Assembly: GCF_019097595.1 (NCBI RefSeq)
Contig: NC_080710.1
Coordinates: 22,011,780 to 22,075,779, forward strand
Source of the DNA: Hemibagrus wyckioides
Taxonomy: Eukaryota > Chordata > Actinopteri > Siluriformes > Bagridae
Reading direction: 5' to 3'
Length of the DNA: 64,000 nucleotides
Part shown: one piece after another, positions 12,701 to 36,600 of the stretch
How positions within the stretch are numbered: position 1 is the stretch's first letter
Layout of the letters: each line of letters opens with the position of its first letter
Translations under genes and position numbers: made by a program
The notes under the pieces: model-generated
Database searches by the model: none
What the model saw: the letters and a program-made list of their open reading frames with translations, nothing else
Told to the model about the DNA's origin: nothing

Positions 12701-15700
12701 CTAGTTTCCTATTTGTCTTCAACATTGCTGTTCAAAAACATACTGCTGTGTTGTGCCACTGTTATTCACAGGAATAACAAAAATACAGCAGCAACCAAAA
12801 ATCACTAAGAACATTATAAACTCTTCAATAAATTTCATATTTCAGGCCTTTTAGAGAGAGGGCTTCCTTTAACTTACTGTTTAATAACCTAAATGCAACA
12901 AAATTTCCAAAATTTTTTATTATTTCCCCCAGAAGATACACTAGTGGACAAACACCTTTATCTCAGAGCAGAAAATCCCACGAAATCTGAGCATTTGGAA
13001 ACGAATAAGCAGCTTGGAGCAGTTTATCACTACTAAGTGTTATTTGGGAATAGCCATTTATTACGCAACAGTGCTGTGTTTTTGTAGCACTGCTATTTTT
13101 AAGGAGCAGATGTTTTTGGGTCTCAGCATTCTCATGCCTTTCCTGGCTAATCCATTTTTCCCCTGTTTGTTCATGAATGTAGTATGTTTATAGTGAATAA
13201 GTGCTCGGAGTTTACTCTGATCAATAAGATGGAGAGTTACAGTAGGATCAGCTGAAGCAGGAGCTGGAGCACTTTGTTGTGAACGATCATGTGTGTTTGA
13301 TAAGAATAAATAGACTTTTACAGTTCACAGTTCATGTTTGTCTTTCACTATCAGGTTTCTAATAAGGGTGAGATTTGGCATTTCTGATTCTTAGGAGTCT
13401 AAGAACAAAATACTATAAATCACTTGCTTTTTCCTCTTTCTCCTTTACTGTTATCGTAAAACGATATAAAAGTTGTCCAAAGTGATAAATAAAAAAATTG
13501 ATTGAGAAAACTAAACAATAGAAAGAAAAAAAATATATAAATTTTTTTTATATATTATATAATATATTATATTTTTCCATATACTTTAAATACAGGTAAT
13601 TTGATATTTACTGTAATTTTATTAAAATTCTATTTTTAGTACATTTCTATTTTGTGTTTTTATTTTCTGTTTTATTCTATTTTCATGATACACAATCATA
13701 AAGCATTTCACTATGTCTTATTGTGTATACTTTAATTTCATTATTGTGTATAAATTAAGATTATTGTGTATGAATTTGATTATTATGTCTTATTGTGTAT
13801 ACTTTAATTTAACTTTAATAAAGTTTGAATTTGATTTGATAAAACAACAACAACAACCAGAAAATCTAAATAAGACCTCTATTTCTGCCTGATCGCTTTA
13901 GTCTCTCTTAAACACTAAACCTGCTTTTTAAGTATTTTAAGCTTTAAAAAGTCAACTTTATACTATGCCTCCTGCTAAAAAATACGCTCTAATAGTCCTA
14001 TAAAATAATTCAGTGTAGGATTCAGTACAGTCTCAGTTCAGGAAGTTACATACTCTTACACAATTTGCATGTGTATGCAAATATTAATGCTGGCTTTAAA
14101 GCATAACTGTGTCTTGAAAACAAGTGCTTTGCTTTACATTTCCTCTCTATGTTAAATTAATATAACCAAATTATTCATTGATCGTGGCAAAATCTGCAGA
14201 GATTTATCTGAAACAAACAGAAACTTACCCAAACACCAGCCTCCCGTCCTTCCTGATGCCGAACTGAGCGTTCTGAACTCCTCCACTATTCTGTACCAGA
14301 TTGCCATCACTTACAATGTTCCCTAAGCAATATCCATTTTTCGTGACAAAATATCCACCATTCTGGGCGATTAGACACTTTCTCGTTTTAGCAGTGTTTT
14401 CCACAAGCTCTCGACGGAAATTCTTACATCCTCCAGGGCCTCCCGGCTCCAGCACAGACACTGTTCTCAGCGGGTCATGAACCACTGTGATGTGGCCACT
14501 CACCCATGAACTGTTGATTGCTGAGACAAAAGTGTTGGATTCTACTACAGGCGATGCAGGGTCTGCGCTTGCCAGCCAGGTTTCATGGGTTAGGTTTCCG
14601 TGGATGTGTGGCTGACAGTCTCTTACATACCGATGGGAATGAGACGGACCATGAGTATCAGCGTAGGGCAACAGGAGGTCATCATCCATAGAGTACCTGT
14701 AGAAGGGGGTGGACAATACAGGAATATTAACATGAATACAAAGCTGTCGTCTGCTCATATGATCCCATTTCATCAGCTAATCTCATAATTATTTGTTATT
14801 ATGGACCTTTATCCATGAGTGAAAGGTTTAGTTATGTTGACTGACACAGGTCATATCTTGCATGTGAAAACAGGACACAAACCGTCTCTCGGCTTGCCAT
14901 CATTACATTTCTGATGTTTTGTGTAACTTGGCAACAGAAGCTTGCTGAGAGCTGGCTTGATTACTAAAAGCATGTCAGTTTTGCATGTTAGCACTGAAGA
15001 TCAGCTGACACCACAAGCTGATAGTGGTAGAGCATTTACAATGTAATGAGACCTGATAAAACACAACTGGTCAGTTCATAGCTTTTATTGCTAAACTTTG
15101 CTGAGAAGAAGCAGAAGTACAAGAAAAAAAACTTTTACTCATTCACACATGATGCCATCCTCCTACAACCAGCTTGTGAGATTTACACAAATTAAACATG
15201 ATTATTTCACTGAAACTAATATTGGAAATAATACCAATTAAAATCAAAGAAAGAAAAGAAACAAATGAAACATCATTCAGCTCTATAGCATTAACAGTTC
15301 CTTCCACCGTGGCACAATGATCTGAGAGGATGGGTGTTATTAAGCTTGTGAAACACGTTAGTTCCTGTTATCACTGACATTACAGCAGTTATAAACAGTT
15401 GTTCCCTCGCCAACTTCTCTTCTTCTCCCTCTAGTTAGGAAGTTAATGCTAATGGATCTCTGTCCCGAAAGACTTTCCAGTGTCAGACAACTTGGGAGTT
15501 GCAGCTGTACTTCTGAGTGTTGCAAAGCACTGACAATGGAGACTCCATGGATATGGAGTAATGGATATGAAAGATGTGGCATGTTCATTATGCAACTGAG
15601 TTAGTAGCACATTAATTCAAGTCTGTGACCTGACCTACATAAATGAGACTTCACAGAGCTTTATTCCAAATAAAACATGTGACCCTCCATTTTGAGAACA

Positions 15701-16369
15701 GACTGCAGTATTATTAAAATAGGCGATCACAGTTAAACAACCTTGAGCTGTAAAAACCCAGTCTGATAGTCTTTTCTATACCTCTTTTTTTGTATACTTC
15801 TAAGTACACTGAAGGCTATCAGCTTTATTTATTTAGGTGTTTTATTGTTTATTATCACAGGGATGATTTGATCATTTGAAGCTACTATTTATGACAATTA
15901 AGCTGTTAATTTTCATGTGCAGACATGACGGCCCTGGTTATAACTGAGCTCACATGGCTGCTGTACACTCACTGTCCACTTTATTAGGAACACATGCAGA
16001 ATATAAAAAAGATGCGGATATAGATCAATTTAAGGTTCACATCAAACAAGTGGTGGAAGAAGTGTGATTTTTGTGACTTTGGTCGTTGAAAATTCATTTA
16101 CTTCATATCTAATATTCAAAATGCTTTGTGCCTTTTTACAACTTGTCTCTTGATGATCTGATGATCAAACCAAAAATGATAACTGACCGAATATGGGCCA
16201 TCCGCATACTCCACTGGTTGATTAAATATGGCTAAAACAACAACAACAACAATAATAATAATAAAGTATAAAATGTACCTTACCGCACATTTTTGCTCTC
16301 AGTCACCCACAGTGCAACCCAAATTAAGAGAACACAAATATGGGCTATTTCTTCTAAAAATATTGCCAT
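6459..16369 (-). CDS. nagpa: N-acetylglucosamine-1-phosphodiester alpha-N-acetylglucosaminidase (uncovering enzyme), 11 exons
   Basis: The enzyme removes the covering GlcNAc from GlcNAc-1-P-mannose on lysosomal hydrolases in the trans-Golgi, exposing mannose-6-phosphate. Exons, 5' to 3': 16369-16284, 14696-14229, 12409-12270, 12119-12011, 11375-11247, 11003-10801, 10031-10002, 9709-9581, 9073-8942, 7222-7141, 6687-6459. They join in frame to 578 residues; human has 515. Visible features are a signal peptide (residues 1-24), a pro-region ending in the furin-type site RYVR (51-54) before Asp-Cys, the conserved blocks LEPGGPGGC (111-119), AQNGGYF (139-145) and AINLDGGGSAT (286-296), EGF-like cysteine modules (about 311-475), one membrane span (about 506-528) and a cytosolic tail with a YSYVPL sorting signal (540-545). 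Seven N-glycosylation sequons are seen. Exon 1 was chosen because its signal peptide, donor and phase all fit. The gene is head to head with ndufaf6. I am very confident of identity and slightly less so of the exon ends. Confidence 0.95.
6716..6757. repeat. (GA)n microsatellite in nagpa intron 10
   Basis: A run of AG dinucleotides lies about 30-70 bases upstream of the last nagpa exon. On the transcript strand it reads CT, so it also serves as a long pyrimidine-rich tract before that acceptor. Confidence 0.9.
10381..10629 (-). mobile_element. tRNA-Glu-derived SINE in nagpa intron 6
   Basis: Second copy of the family at 3839-4087, in the same orientation and better preserved. The tRNA-Glu-like head lies at about 10545-10625 (as minus-strand 5' end) with a recognisable B-box-like GGGTTTGATT. 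The body contains the blocks GGCTGCTCCC and GGCTTGGGACC in plus orientation. Confidence 0.8.
11384..11489. repeat. CA/CAGACACA microsatellite abutting a nagpa splice site
   Basis: About 105 bases of repeated CACACAGA-type units. The repeat begins within about 10 bases of the intron side of nagpa exon 5 (exon start 11375 on the minus strand). It therefore occupies the place of the polypyrimidine tract as a TG-rich run. Confidence 0.95.
12491..12560. mobile_element. Solo Tc1-like terminal repeat
   Basis: The block reading CAGTCCCCTCCAAAAGTATT, followed by a fish Tc1-type subterminal sequence, matches the outer end of a common teleost Tc1 family as I remember it. No partner end or transposase was found nearby. 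It lies in nagpa intron 2. Confidence 0.5.
15966..16000. mobile_element. Solo Tc1-like end in nagpa intron 1
   Basis: A short block (CACTCACTGTCCACTTTATT followed by AGGAAC) matches the block at 19081-19107. It is the outer end of a widespread teleost Tc1-like family, and only this end is present. Confidence 0.5.
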
Positions 16370-16819
16370 GTGCCGAATACTCGACCAGCAGCTCCGTTAG
16401 AAAACGATAGTGTCATTTCCAACTTTTTTACAAGCCAAATATCAAATACCGACCAACTCCCTATTTCAGTGTACTAAGTAGGCAATGCCATAATAGTTCT
16501 CTCCACCCTATCTAGTGCACTTTATGTTCTAAATGCAAACTATTTAATGTTTACCAACATGAAGACAACTTCCGGGAAGATTGTCATGTGATTTAAATCA
16601 TGTGCTGGACTACAGCTGTTAAACAATTTCAGATAGATAGATAGATATATTGCTAAATCATTATGTCTGTAACAAACATATTTTGCACAATATATTATTT
16701 TACACCAAAATACATTTTCCGTAAACAACATTTGACAGGCGGAACGAACAACACTTTTGTTGTTGTAATTTTCGGAACCTGAAATCGGGTGCACCAGGTT
16801 CAATGTGAAGGGGACGAGC
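16370..16819. promoter_or_regulatory. Shared bidirectional promoter of nagpa and ndufaf6
   Basis: The two start codons (nagpa 16369 minus, ndufaf6 16820 plus) are 450 bases apart and diverge. An ETS/GABP-type site, ACTTCCGG, is at 16568-16575, a motif common in bidirectional promoters without TATA boxes. No clear TATA box serves either gene. An AT palindrome flanked by CATGTG-like boxes lies at about 16583-16603. Transcription starts cannot be placed from sequence. Confidence 0.55.
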
Positions 16820-28610
<11,791 letters not shown>

Positions 28611-31600
28611 TGTTTCATCAGAAGTAGCCCTTCTAATTTATAATCTTATATTCTTTTTATCACTGCCAATCCACACACTGACTTCCTGTGGTACAGGAAA
28701 TATCTATATAGATGTAAAACAACAACAGGAAATAGGAAAATTCACTTTTTCTGATTGTATGCCGTGTTTTCTTCAAAACACATTAGGCATTGCAAAGAAA
28801 TTCATTACCAATCCACTCAGTATCAGTAATGACAACAAGATAATAACATACAGCACTGTCTGTGCCCTGTCTGTGAAAATGAGATGTTTGATATTCAACA
28901 CAAAATATTTTAGTCTAAATTACGCAGTATACACAGAAAACCCCAAAGTTCATGCACCTCTGAGAAATTATGCATAGTTTGTATATAATGAAAACAGGTT
29001 TTGAAATCCTGAGTTGTCTGTGTTTTTCTTTTGATTTGTTGATTGTGTTGAATAAGATTTCAGAACGACCGTCTAGCAGCATTTTTGTTATTCATTTTAA
29101 ACTCACCCGCATACGCACACCTTGCTCTGAATAGAAGCAATCTATGACACATTGTTATTTTTCTATTTAGTAAACATGATGTCTAAAAAGGGGGACAGTG
29201 GTTAACATGTTTGCTTTGCACCTCTGTGTGTGAGGATTTGATTCCTGCGCCCTGTGTTTGTGGAGCTTGCATGTTCTCCCCGTTCATTTTATGAGAGTTA
29301 AAAAGGAACCACTAAATAACGTTTCTAAGCAAGTGTGGCTATGCAATGTTCTCCTCATCTTCAACATCCTTGGGTTTCAGCTGGATGACTACCAGAGCAT
29401 GGAATGCTGCAGACTTCTAGACAATAGGGAGAGCAGATACATAAAAGCACATTTAGTGTCGTATGTCCCAAGTTGTTTTGTACGTGTCCTTTGTCCTTTA
29501 TGTAGCTGTCTGTCATTCAAGCTTCAGTATGTTCCACATAAAATGCCTGATTATGATTCAGCTTACTCTAAATTAGTTCTCCGTAGTAATTAGAAAATAA
29601 GGAGGATAAGGACTGATTTGAAAAAGTAATCAGGAAATCAGATAATAAATATGGAACTGCTTAAAATAAATTACTTTTAAAAAGTGGACTAATATATTAA
29701 TGGATGAACGAAAACCTGTTTATAATGTCCAGTGATGTGTGGGGGGGGCGCAATAAGGTCAAGTGTGTCATCTTTGTGGTTGAGTGCATATGTGGCATAT
29801 GTCAGGAGAATGGTACAGGACTGAATGCTATGCTGACAGGATTCTCTGGCTCTGTTATGCTGTAGGAAATATTTTGCTGGCATGGCTTGTCCCATTCTGT
29901 CTTGTACATTTGATTATTTTTCAACCTAGAACATACCACTTTGACGTTTTTCTTTAGCTGATTCATTGAATTAGGTGCTGTCAGAGGGTTGGGAGCATGT
30001 GCCTTACAGGGAACAGTCACTGCAAGTCAATAAGTTATTCTGACAGTTCTTCCTTTCACCTGTGATGAAACATTTCTTTTTATTTTATTTTCTTTCCCTT
30101 CTTTAATTTACCTTTTACTTTCTCTTTTACGTTCCCTGTTACATGTTCCATTTACTTCACTTACACAAAAGTGTCGTTCACCTTGACCACACTCTTGCTA
30201 GTCATGGCTGGAGTGCTATAATGCACAGTGCTCTGTCCAGCCACTTTGCAGTAAGTGTAAGGGCACTGCTGATTGTACCTGGTGGACCTCAGCAACAGTT
30301 TGCCCAAATTTGATCTGCCACATGTAATTACCTTAAATAAGAGCATGTGCCCTCTTTAACCAGGACATTAGTGATGTGGTCTGGGGAACTTCAGTGAGAT
30401 CCTGGGTTGCAATGATGTAAAAACCAGGCTTCATATAATGCGAGATGAAGCAGCCTGTAGATGTAGCCCAGTAATCAGAACAGCTTGCTGAAAAATCAAA
30501 TTAACACCTACACAAAATATAATCAGTCATCCAAGATATGCAACATGCTTCTTTACTACTTACTTGCAGCCAAGAGGGTTATATAGCTAACAAATAATGG
30601 ATGTCTGCCTCAAAATGAGCTCCACACAAACTGTAAATATATTCCAGAAACCACAGTCTTAGCACGCAGTATAACTTGAACCTATAAAAATGTTCAGATT
30701 TTCAATTTTGTGGCATTCTGCTGGAGGTAAGATGACTGGATAAACTATTGGACTACTAAACTCAAGCCGTTGCATGGCACTCTTTAGGTGGGGATAGAAA
30801 GATGAAAACTACAAATGTCAACTCTAATTTGTTACAAAATAAATCTTGGATGCCACTAAAGATCATGTTACATCAGTTATATAGATTAATATGCAAGTTA
30901 CTCAGTGGGGATTTTGGTTTATTGAGATTCTGGACCATGCACTGAGCTGGAAAATGTGTCTAAGGAAACTATGCCATCATAAGAATGTGGTAATTGCAGA
31001 CATTTTGTGTTTAAAGCTTTCTTATGTAATTTGAAGTCTGTAGAGGAACAGATTTTGTAAGAGTTTATTGACATTTCATAGAGTATACATATAAAATTAC
31101 AGCTTACTCACATTCAGTCTATATTAATGCACAGTTACTGTGATTCATCAGGACACATGGATATATCATCATTCACTCACACACACTCACACACACACAC
31201 ACACACATCACATAGGATGAAGAGAGAAAAAAAGTCCCATATTAAAGTCTGACAGCTCAGGGCCAGTCCTTAAACTCTCTTTGTACTGGACTGTGCCAGC
31301 ATGAAATGATGGGGTGTGCTTTATACAATTACAATCAGCACAGTACAGATGCATATAATTACATTTCTAGAGAATACAATTCAGAGTAAATACAGACATC
31401 TGGTAAGGTTTTTCAAGAACAATAATACACTCCAACATGCAATTAAATCTTCTTGTTATATCTTAGTAGACTTGATTGAACATTTAATGTGAGAAATCAG
31501 GCGATTCAACCTTTATTCCTAAATGTGTGTGTGTGTGCTTGTGAGCTGCCTGACAGTACACACCATAATAACTCAAAGTTCAGCAGGTCTGTAGTCATTA

Positions 31601-31900
31601 CATTATAAAATAATGGCCGTGACACACTGCACAATCTAAATACGCCTCACTGAAGTGTACACACACTTAGCAATTTGTGTGGATGAGAGATCAAAAAAAG
31701 CTAATGCAGTGCCAGTGATACGCAAGGGATTGAGTAAGTGTGCTGCGTTCCTCTTTTCTATTTCCACCTTCACAGTTGTAACGTATGCAGCCTTGCTCCT
31801 CTCGCAGTTCAACACTAATAACATTGCCTTTTTCACTACTTCTCCTTTATTTGGAGGCTCCTTTGATTTATAATCCTAAATATAATCCTACAGTGATATC
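28611..31900. other. ndufaf6 3' flank and intergenic DNA
   Basis: The stretch holds the ndufaf6 3' UTR, whose end I could not place (the nearest clear AATAAA is near 29665). A SINE fragment lies at about 29188-29285 (TGGTTAACATG then GGAGCTTGCATGTTCTCCCC) and a CA run at about 31181-31206. No gene was recognised. Confidence 0.5.
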
Positions 31901-31902
31901 TA

Positions 31903-33389
31903 CAGTGAGGGAAAAAATGATTTTGTACGTTTGCCCACTGACAAAGAAATGATCAGTCTGTAATTTTAATGGTAGGTGTATTTGAACAGTGAGAGGCAGA
32001 ATAACAACAAAAAAATCCAGAAAAACGCATTTCAGAAAAGTTCTACATTGATTTGCATTTTAATGAGTGAAATAAGTATTTGATCCCCTATCAATCAGAA
32101 AGATTTCTGGCTCCCAGGTGTCTTTTATACAGGTAAAGAGCTGAGATTACAGTAGGAGCACTCTCGGAGAGTGCTCTTAATCTCAGCTCGTTAACTGTAT
32201 GAAAGACACCTGTCCACAGAAGGAAGCAATCAATCAGATTCTCTCCATCATGGCCAAGACCAAAGAGCTGTCCATGGATGTCAGGGACAAGATTGTAGAC
32301 CTACACAAGGCTGGAATGAGCTACAAGACCATCGCCAAGCAGCTTGGTGAGAAGGTGACAACAGTTGGTGCGATTATTCCCAAATGGAAGAAACACAAAA
32401 GGACTGTCAGTCTTCCTCCGTCTGCAAGATCTCACCTCATGGAGTTTCCATGATCATGAGAACGGCGAGGAATCAGCCCAGAATTACACTGGAGGATTTT
32501 GTCAATGATCTCAAGGCAGCTGGGACCATAGTCACCAAGAAAACAATTGGTAACACACTACACCATGAAAGACTGAAATCCAGTAACACCCACAAGGTCC
32601 CCCTGCTAAAGAAAGCACATGTACAGGCTCATCTGAAGTTTGCCAGTGAACATCTGAATGATTCAGAGGAAAACTGGGTGAAAGTGTTGTGGTCAAATGA
32701 GACTAAAATCCAGCTCTTTGGCATCAACTCAACTCGCCGTGTTTGGAGGAGGAGGAATGCTGCCTATGACCCCAAGTACACCTTCCCCAGGGGACCGCAT
32801 CAAAGGGATGATGGACGGGGCCATGTACTGTTAAATCTTGGATGAGAACCTCCTTCCCTCAGCCAGGGCATTGAAAATGGGTCGTGGATGGATATTCCAG
32901 CCTGACAATGACCCAAAACACACGGCCAAGGCAACAAAGGAGTGGTTCAAAAAGAAGCACAAGGTCCTGTAGTGGCCTAGCCAGTCTCCAGATCTTAATC
33001 CCATAGAAAATCTGTGGAGGGAGCTGAAGGGTCAGCCACAAAACCTTAATGAATGAAGATCTGCAAAGAGGATTGGGCCCAAATTCCTTGAGATGTGAGA
33101 TGTGTGCAAACCTGGTGGCCAACTACAAGAAATGTCTGACGTCTGTGATTGCCAACAAGGGTTTGCCACCAAGTACTAAGTCATGTTTTGCAAAGGGGTC
33201 AAATACTTATTTCACTCAATAAAATGCAAATCAATGTTTTTTGAAATGTGTTTTTCTGGATATTTTTGTTGTTATTCTGTCTCTCACTGTTCAGATAAAC
33301 CTACCATTAAAATTACAGACTGATCATTTCTTTGTCAGTGACCAAACGTACAAAATCAGCAGGGGATCAAATAATTTTTTCCCTCACTG
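31903..33389 (+). mobile_element. Full-length but dead Tc1/mariner element
   Basis: Long inverted repeats (about 200 bases each) begin with CAGTGAGGGAAAAAAT on both sides and are flanked by TA. The left repeat lacks about 20 bases that the right one keeps after its first 17. A transposase pseudogene lies between, with its end near the TAA at about 33180. A 98-base hairpin at 32115-32212 sits just before the gene. Confidence 0.9.
32250..33180 (+). pseudogene. Broken Tc1 transposase
   Basis: The N-terminal helix-turn-helix domain is readable from ATG 32250 ([20 protein letters not shown] onward). The frame then shifts near 32420 and continues to 32845. Further damage is an internal deletion near 32785, a stop in place of the expected Glu codon near 32970, and Asn where the first catalytic Asp is expected (WSNETKI). 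The DPKHTA block of the second catalytic Asp region survives. The product cannot be active. Confidence 0.9.
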
Positions 33390-33444
33390 TATTCCAAAAT
33401 GTTGAGAAACTGATAACTACATAACTGTCTCCTCCAAGCTGAAA

Positions 33445-33555
33445 TAAAATACTATGGCTTTCCTCCCATCTCCCAAAAGTGGTAGGTTAATTGGCTACAT
33501 TAAATTGCCCTGGGTGTGAATGAGTGTGATATAATGTGTGTGTGTGTGTGCATGG
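33445..33555 (+). mobile_element. SINE 3' fragment
   Basis: The blocks GGCTTTCCTCCCATCTCCCA, GGTTAATTGGCTACATTAAA and TGCCCTGGGTGTGAATGAGT are the 3' part of a teleost SINE. A longer copy lies in reverse at 37573-37892. A GT run follows. Confidence 0.6.
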
Positions 33556-34813
33556 TACCCTTTAAAAGCCTTTAAATTGTTATTATAGAAAATATTCAAA
33601 CATTCAGAATTCTTATATTAAAATTACTTTTTTTTTGCATGAATGTTAACAAGAGTACCATTCAGACCCCTGTTTGTAACATGAGTGTGAGGTTCATGAG
33701 TGTGGAATAGAATATAAAATTAAAGTATTAATTAAGTATATATAAGTATATTAAGCAGTAATAAAAATGATATTTTCTTCTTTTATTTTTAGTTGAAATG
33801 TTTTTAAATCCCACTCAGATACAGGCTTGTGCTCAATGATTTAACATGTGGTTTTACACTTCCTGTGCTGGCTTTGTGGTAAGCACTGCAAGCACATAAT
33901 ATAGTTTATGGAGCTATGCATTGCTTCTGTGCACCAAAGCAAAGCTAATTAGAAATCCCACGTCAATACAAAGCGGATTTTAGCAAATTCCGTCTGTTAA
34001 GGAAAACATACAGGCGAGGGTAAGTATTGAGAAGAAGGGCTAATTCTCGGAAACCCCAAAAGTCCTCGTCAGATTAGGCTATTTCAGAATCACCCTTTTC
34101 TTTATGGACTACAATAAAGAAAACCAAACATCAAAAACATCCCAGTTCTAGTATAAATACATTTTTCAAGCTAAAAGTTTGTTAGATGATATAAAGAAAG
34201 TTTAAAAGGGAAATCAGGATTTGTATAGAGAAATCAGATCAGGCATCTGACATAATCTTTGGTTAGCAGAAGGGAAAACAATCTCATTATTTTTTCTAGG
34301 CATAACACAATAGTCTAAATGTAAGATTATTCATTTTGCTTGGCAAAACAAGGCAACATCAGTCATAATGATGTACACTTACTGTATATAATATACAACA
34401 AGTGGCTATTGTGTACCAAGCCAAGACCAAAGCTGTAGATTATTACATTCATCAAGTTCAGGAGATTGTATTGAATTTGTTGTTTTATCATAATCGAGTA
34501 CTATAACACACCAGAGAACCCTTTATGTACAAATTGTCCTGGATGATTTTATGTGTATTATTTGTTTGTTGGACTGTGAATGTCATGATTCATCAGTAGC
34601 CCTGCTGTAATACTTACCCATCAGATAAGTCAGAATTCTCACAGGAGTTACACTTTAATACCAGTCCCCTATTGCATCATTAGCCATTGTGCAGTCCTGT
34701 TTCACGCGAGCAGATCACTGTGGAATTTGTGGAAGGCAGTAAATGACACAAAGTGTGTGTTGATGTTTACATGGCCATAGTAAAAGTCGTGATTGTACAG
34801 CGTGGTCTTAGGG
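33556..34813. other. Intergenic, no gene seen
   Basis: AT-rich sequence downstream of the GPCR stop codon. No domain-bearing frame or complete repeat was recognised. Confidence 0.5.
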
Positions 34814-35806
34814 TCAATTCTTTATTTTCGAGAAGACGAGAAGCTGACGCGCTCGGAGTCTGAACTTTTGGTCCCTCGCGCTGTAGATGATGACATTCCA
34901 GCAACTGCTTGCAGCCAAAATCCAAAACGCAAAAAACGAGAAATTGCACCATTCGTTTCCTGTCACGTTTCCTACTACAAACACTGCAACGGGGGTGAAG
35001 GAGGCGGTGAAGACCAGCGTGAGCGCGCCGATTGTTTTTGCTGCCTTAATGTCGGAGAAACTTGGTCCTGATGTACTTTGGCAACCTGCTTGTGCCAGAC
35101 GCCTTCTTTTCTTTGAATGATGGCGGATCTTAGTGAAGGATATAATGTTTGTAACAACAGTCCCTATGAGGAGAGTAAAATCAAACGCTGGGAAAAGTAA
35201 GAGAATATTCCAAGCCTGAGGAGGAAACTCATTTGCCCCTAAGGCGTAGTTGCACATTCTGCTACATGTATTATACTCCAACGCGATCTGCTTGCTAAAA
35301 ATCAGGGGAGCTAGTGCCAAGAAAAAGCTGCCGGTCCAAGAAAATACAATCAGCATGCTCGTTCGTCTTCTTGTAATAACGACCTCTTTGTGCAAAGGTT
35401 TCAAGACAGCAATGCTGCGCTCAATAGTGAGAAGGAAAATTGTAGTGATGGAAACCAGCGTGCAACCTGCAAAAACAGGGCCAATGTAAGTGCACGGGTG
35501 GAAAGGTGTGTGCTGGGAATTACGCACCGTCCAGCCCGGTGCCGCGCCCGTCAACAAGAGCGTAATCTCTGCGTAAACGGAGAGAGGGAGCACAAAAATC
35601 CCCACAGCCAAGTCCGCCACCGCTAAAGAGGCTTTCAGGTAACCATGGGGTGTATGGAAATGTTTGGTTCCGAGCACCACAGCCAAAGTTAGCGAGTTTC
35701 CAAGCAATATACCAAACATCAGTAATACCATGAAGACGACCATCAGTATTTTGTTGAGCGTAGTGCAGCAACACATGCTGCAGTTTGTCGGTTCCTCCAG
35801 CATCAT
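34814..35806 (-). CDS. Orphan rhodopsin-class (class A) G protein-coupled receptor, intronless
   Basis: A single 330-codon frame encodes a seven-helix receptor at the plasma membrane. N37 (N1.50) and D65 (D2.50, in SLAVADL) are conserved, as are C105 (3.25), which can pair with a cysteine in loop 2 (C181 or C185), R130 (3.50), W157 (4.50) and P272 (6.50). The KAAKTIG block (254-260) at the base of helix 6 recalls aminergic receptors. Position 3.32 is Phe112, not the amine-binding Asp. The DRY motif reads ERS, CWxP reads SFTP (269-272) and NPxxY reads NVIIY (304-308). The N-terminus is short with a Cys cluster (9-14), one sequon (N8) and no signal peptide. The start is ATG 35806, with a second Met directly after. 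The ligand and the closest named family are unknown; a diverged aminergic-like receptor is my best guess. Confidence 0.9.
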   Translation of the reverse strand: MMLEEPTNCSMCCCTTLNKILMVVFMVLLMFGILLGNSLTLAVVLGTKHFHTPHGYLKASLAVADLAVGIFVLPLSVYAEITLLLTGAAPGWTVRNSQHTPFHPCTYIGPVFAGCTLVSITTIFLLTIERSIAVLKPLHKEVVITRRRTSMLIVFSWTGSFFLALAPLIFSKQIALEYNTCSRMCNYALGANEFPPQAWNILLLFPAFDFTLLIGTVVTNIISFTKIRHHSKKRRRLAQAGCQSTSGPSFSDIKAAKTIGALTLVFTASFTPVAVFVVGNVTGNEWCNFSFFAFWILAASSCWNVIIYSARDQKFRLRARQLLVFSKIKN

Positions 35807-36379
35807 TGCTCTCCTGTGCGTAAAGATCCTGTTAGTCCAAAAGAAGAAGCAGGCAGCTAAAACACAAACAGGGCAGCATGCCTGAGGTCTCAGCTGAACT
35901 ACTTGTTAAAAGAGCGCAAAATGATCGAGGAGGAAACAAAAATAGACAGTAACTAACTCATAAAACTGAAATCTGAAAACAAGATGGATGCGTAAAATCA
36001 CCCGCATCGTTTTTTTTCTTCCCTACACATTATTTCAGAAGATTTACTATCTGTACTAAATACTCTGTTTTTCCTCCATGCTTTGGAAAGTTTTTTTTAA
36101 TGATGAAACCAAGATCACGAGTAAAATCCACATTTTTTTTTTACAATTCCTTATCTATACATCTCAGAGTGCAGTGGCTGCGCGCGCTTTTAAATCGCGT
36201 TTGGCACGTCAAGCCCGGCTGAGTGTGTGTGTGCGTGTGTGTGTGTGTGCGTGCGTTTCGCAGCGGGCGGGTGTGGGTGGTTTGGGGACTCATAACTATT
36301 TCAAAGCATAGGCGGTTGCAAGAATATAGTATTTCCTAATTGTCTGGTTTTGGCTGGAGAATTATTCATGCATCACATC

Positions 36380-36600
36380 TTCAGGGTCTGCCCTGAGCTG
36401 GGGGGTTTTCTGTGTGGAGATACTTTGTGTGCTCTCCCCGTGTTCATGGGGGTTTCCTCTGGGTTCTCTGCTTTCCTCCTATATTACACTGGTATGTAAA
36501 TGCGTGTGTACATTGTGCCCTGCAATAGACTGGTGTCACTGCCCGGTGTATCCCCTGACCAGATGGGATTTTTGTTCTGGGCCTGTCCACCATTGAATTC
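36380..36600 (+). mobile_element. SINE fragment
   Basis: GTGCTCTCCCCGTGTTCATG, then GGTTTCCTCTGGGTTCTCTG and CTGCAATAGACTGGTGTCAC, match the plus orientation of the family at 37573-37892. The tRNA head is lost. Confidence 0.65.

Noticed and set aside
16805..16819. Upstream extension of ndufaf6 to 16805
   Set aside because: The codon there is GTG, not ATG. The first ATG is at 16820 and gives the expected protein length.
34793..35885. Several open frames of 60-92 codons opposite or out of frame with the GPCR
   Set aside because: They are shadows of a GC-rich coding exon, with no domains, and incompatible with the clear seven-helix frame.
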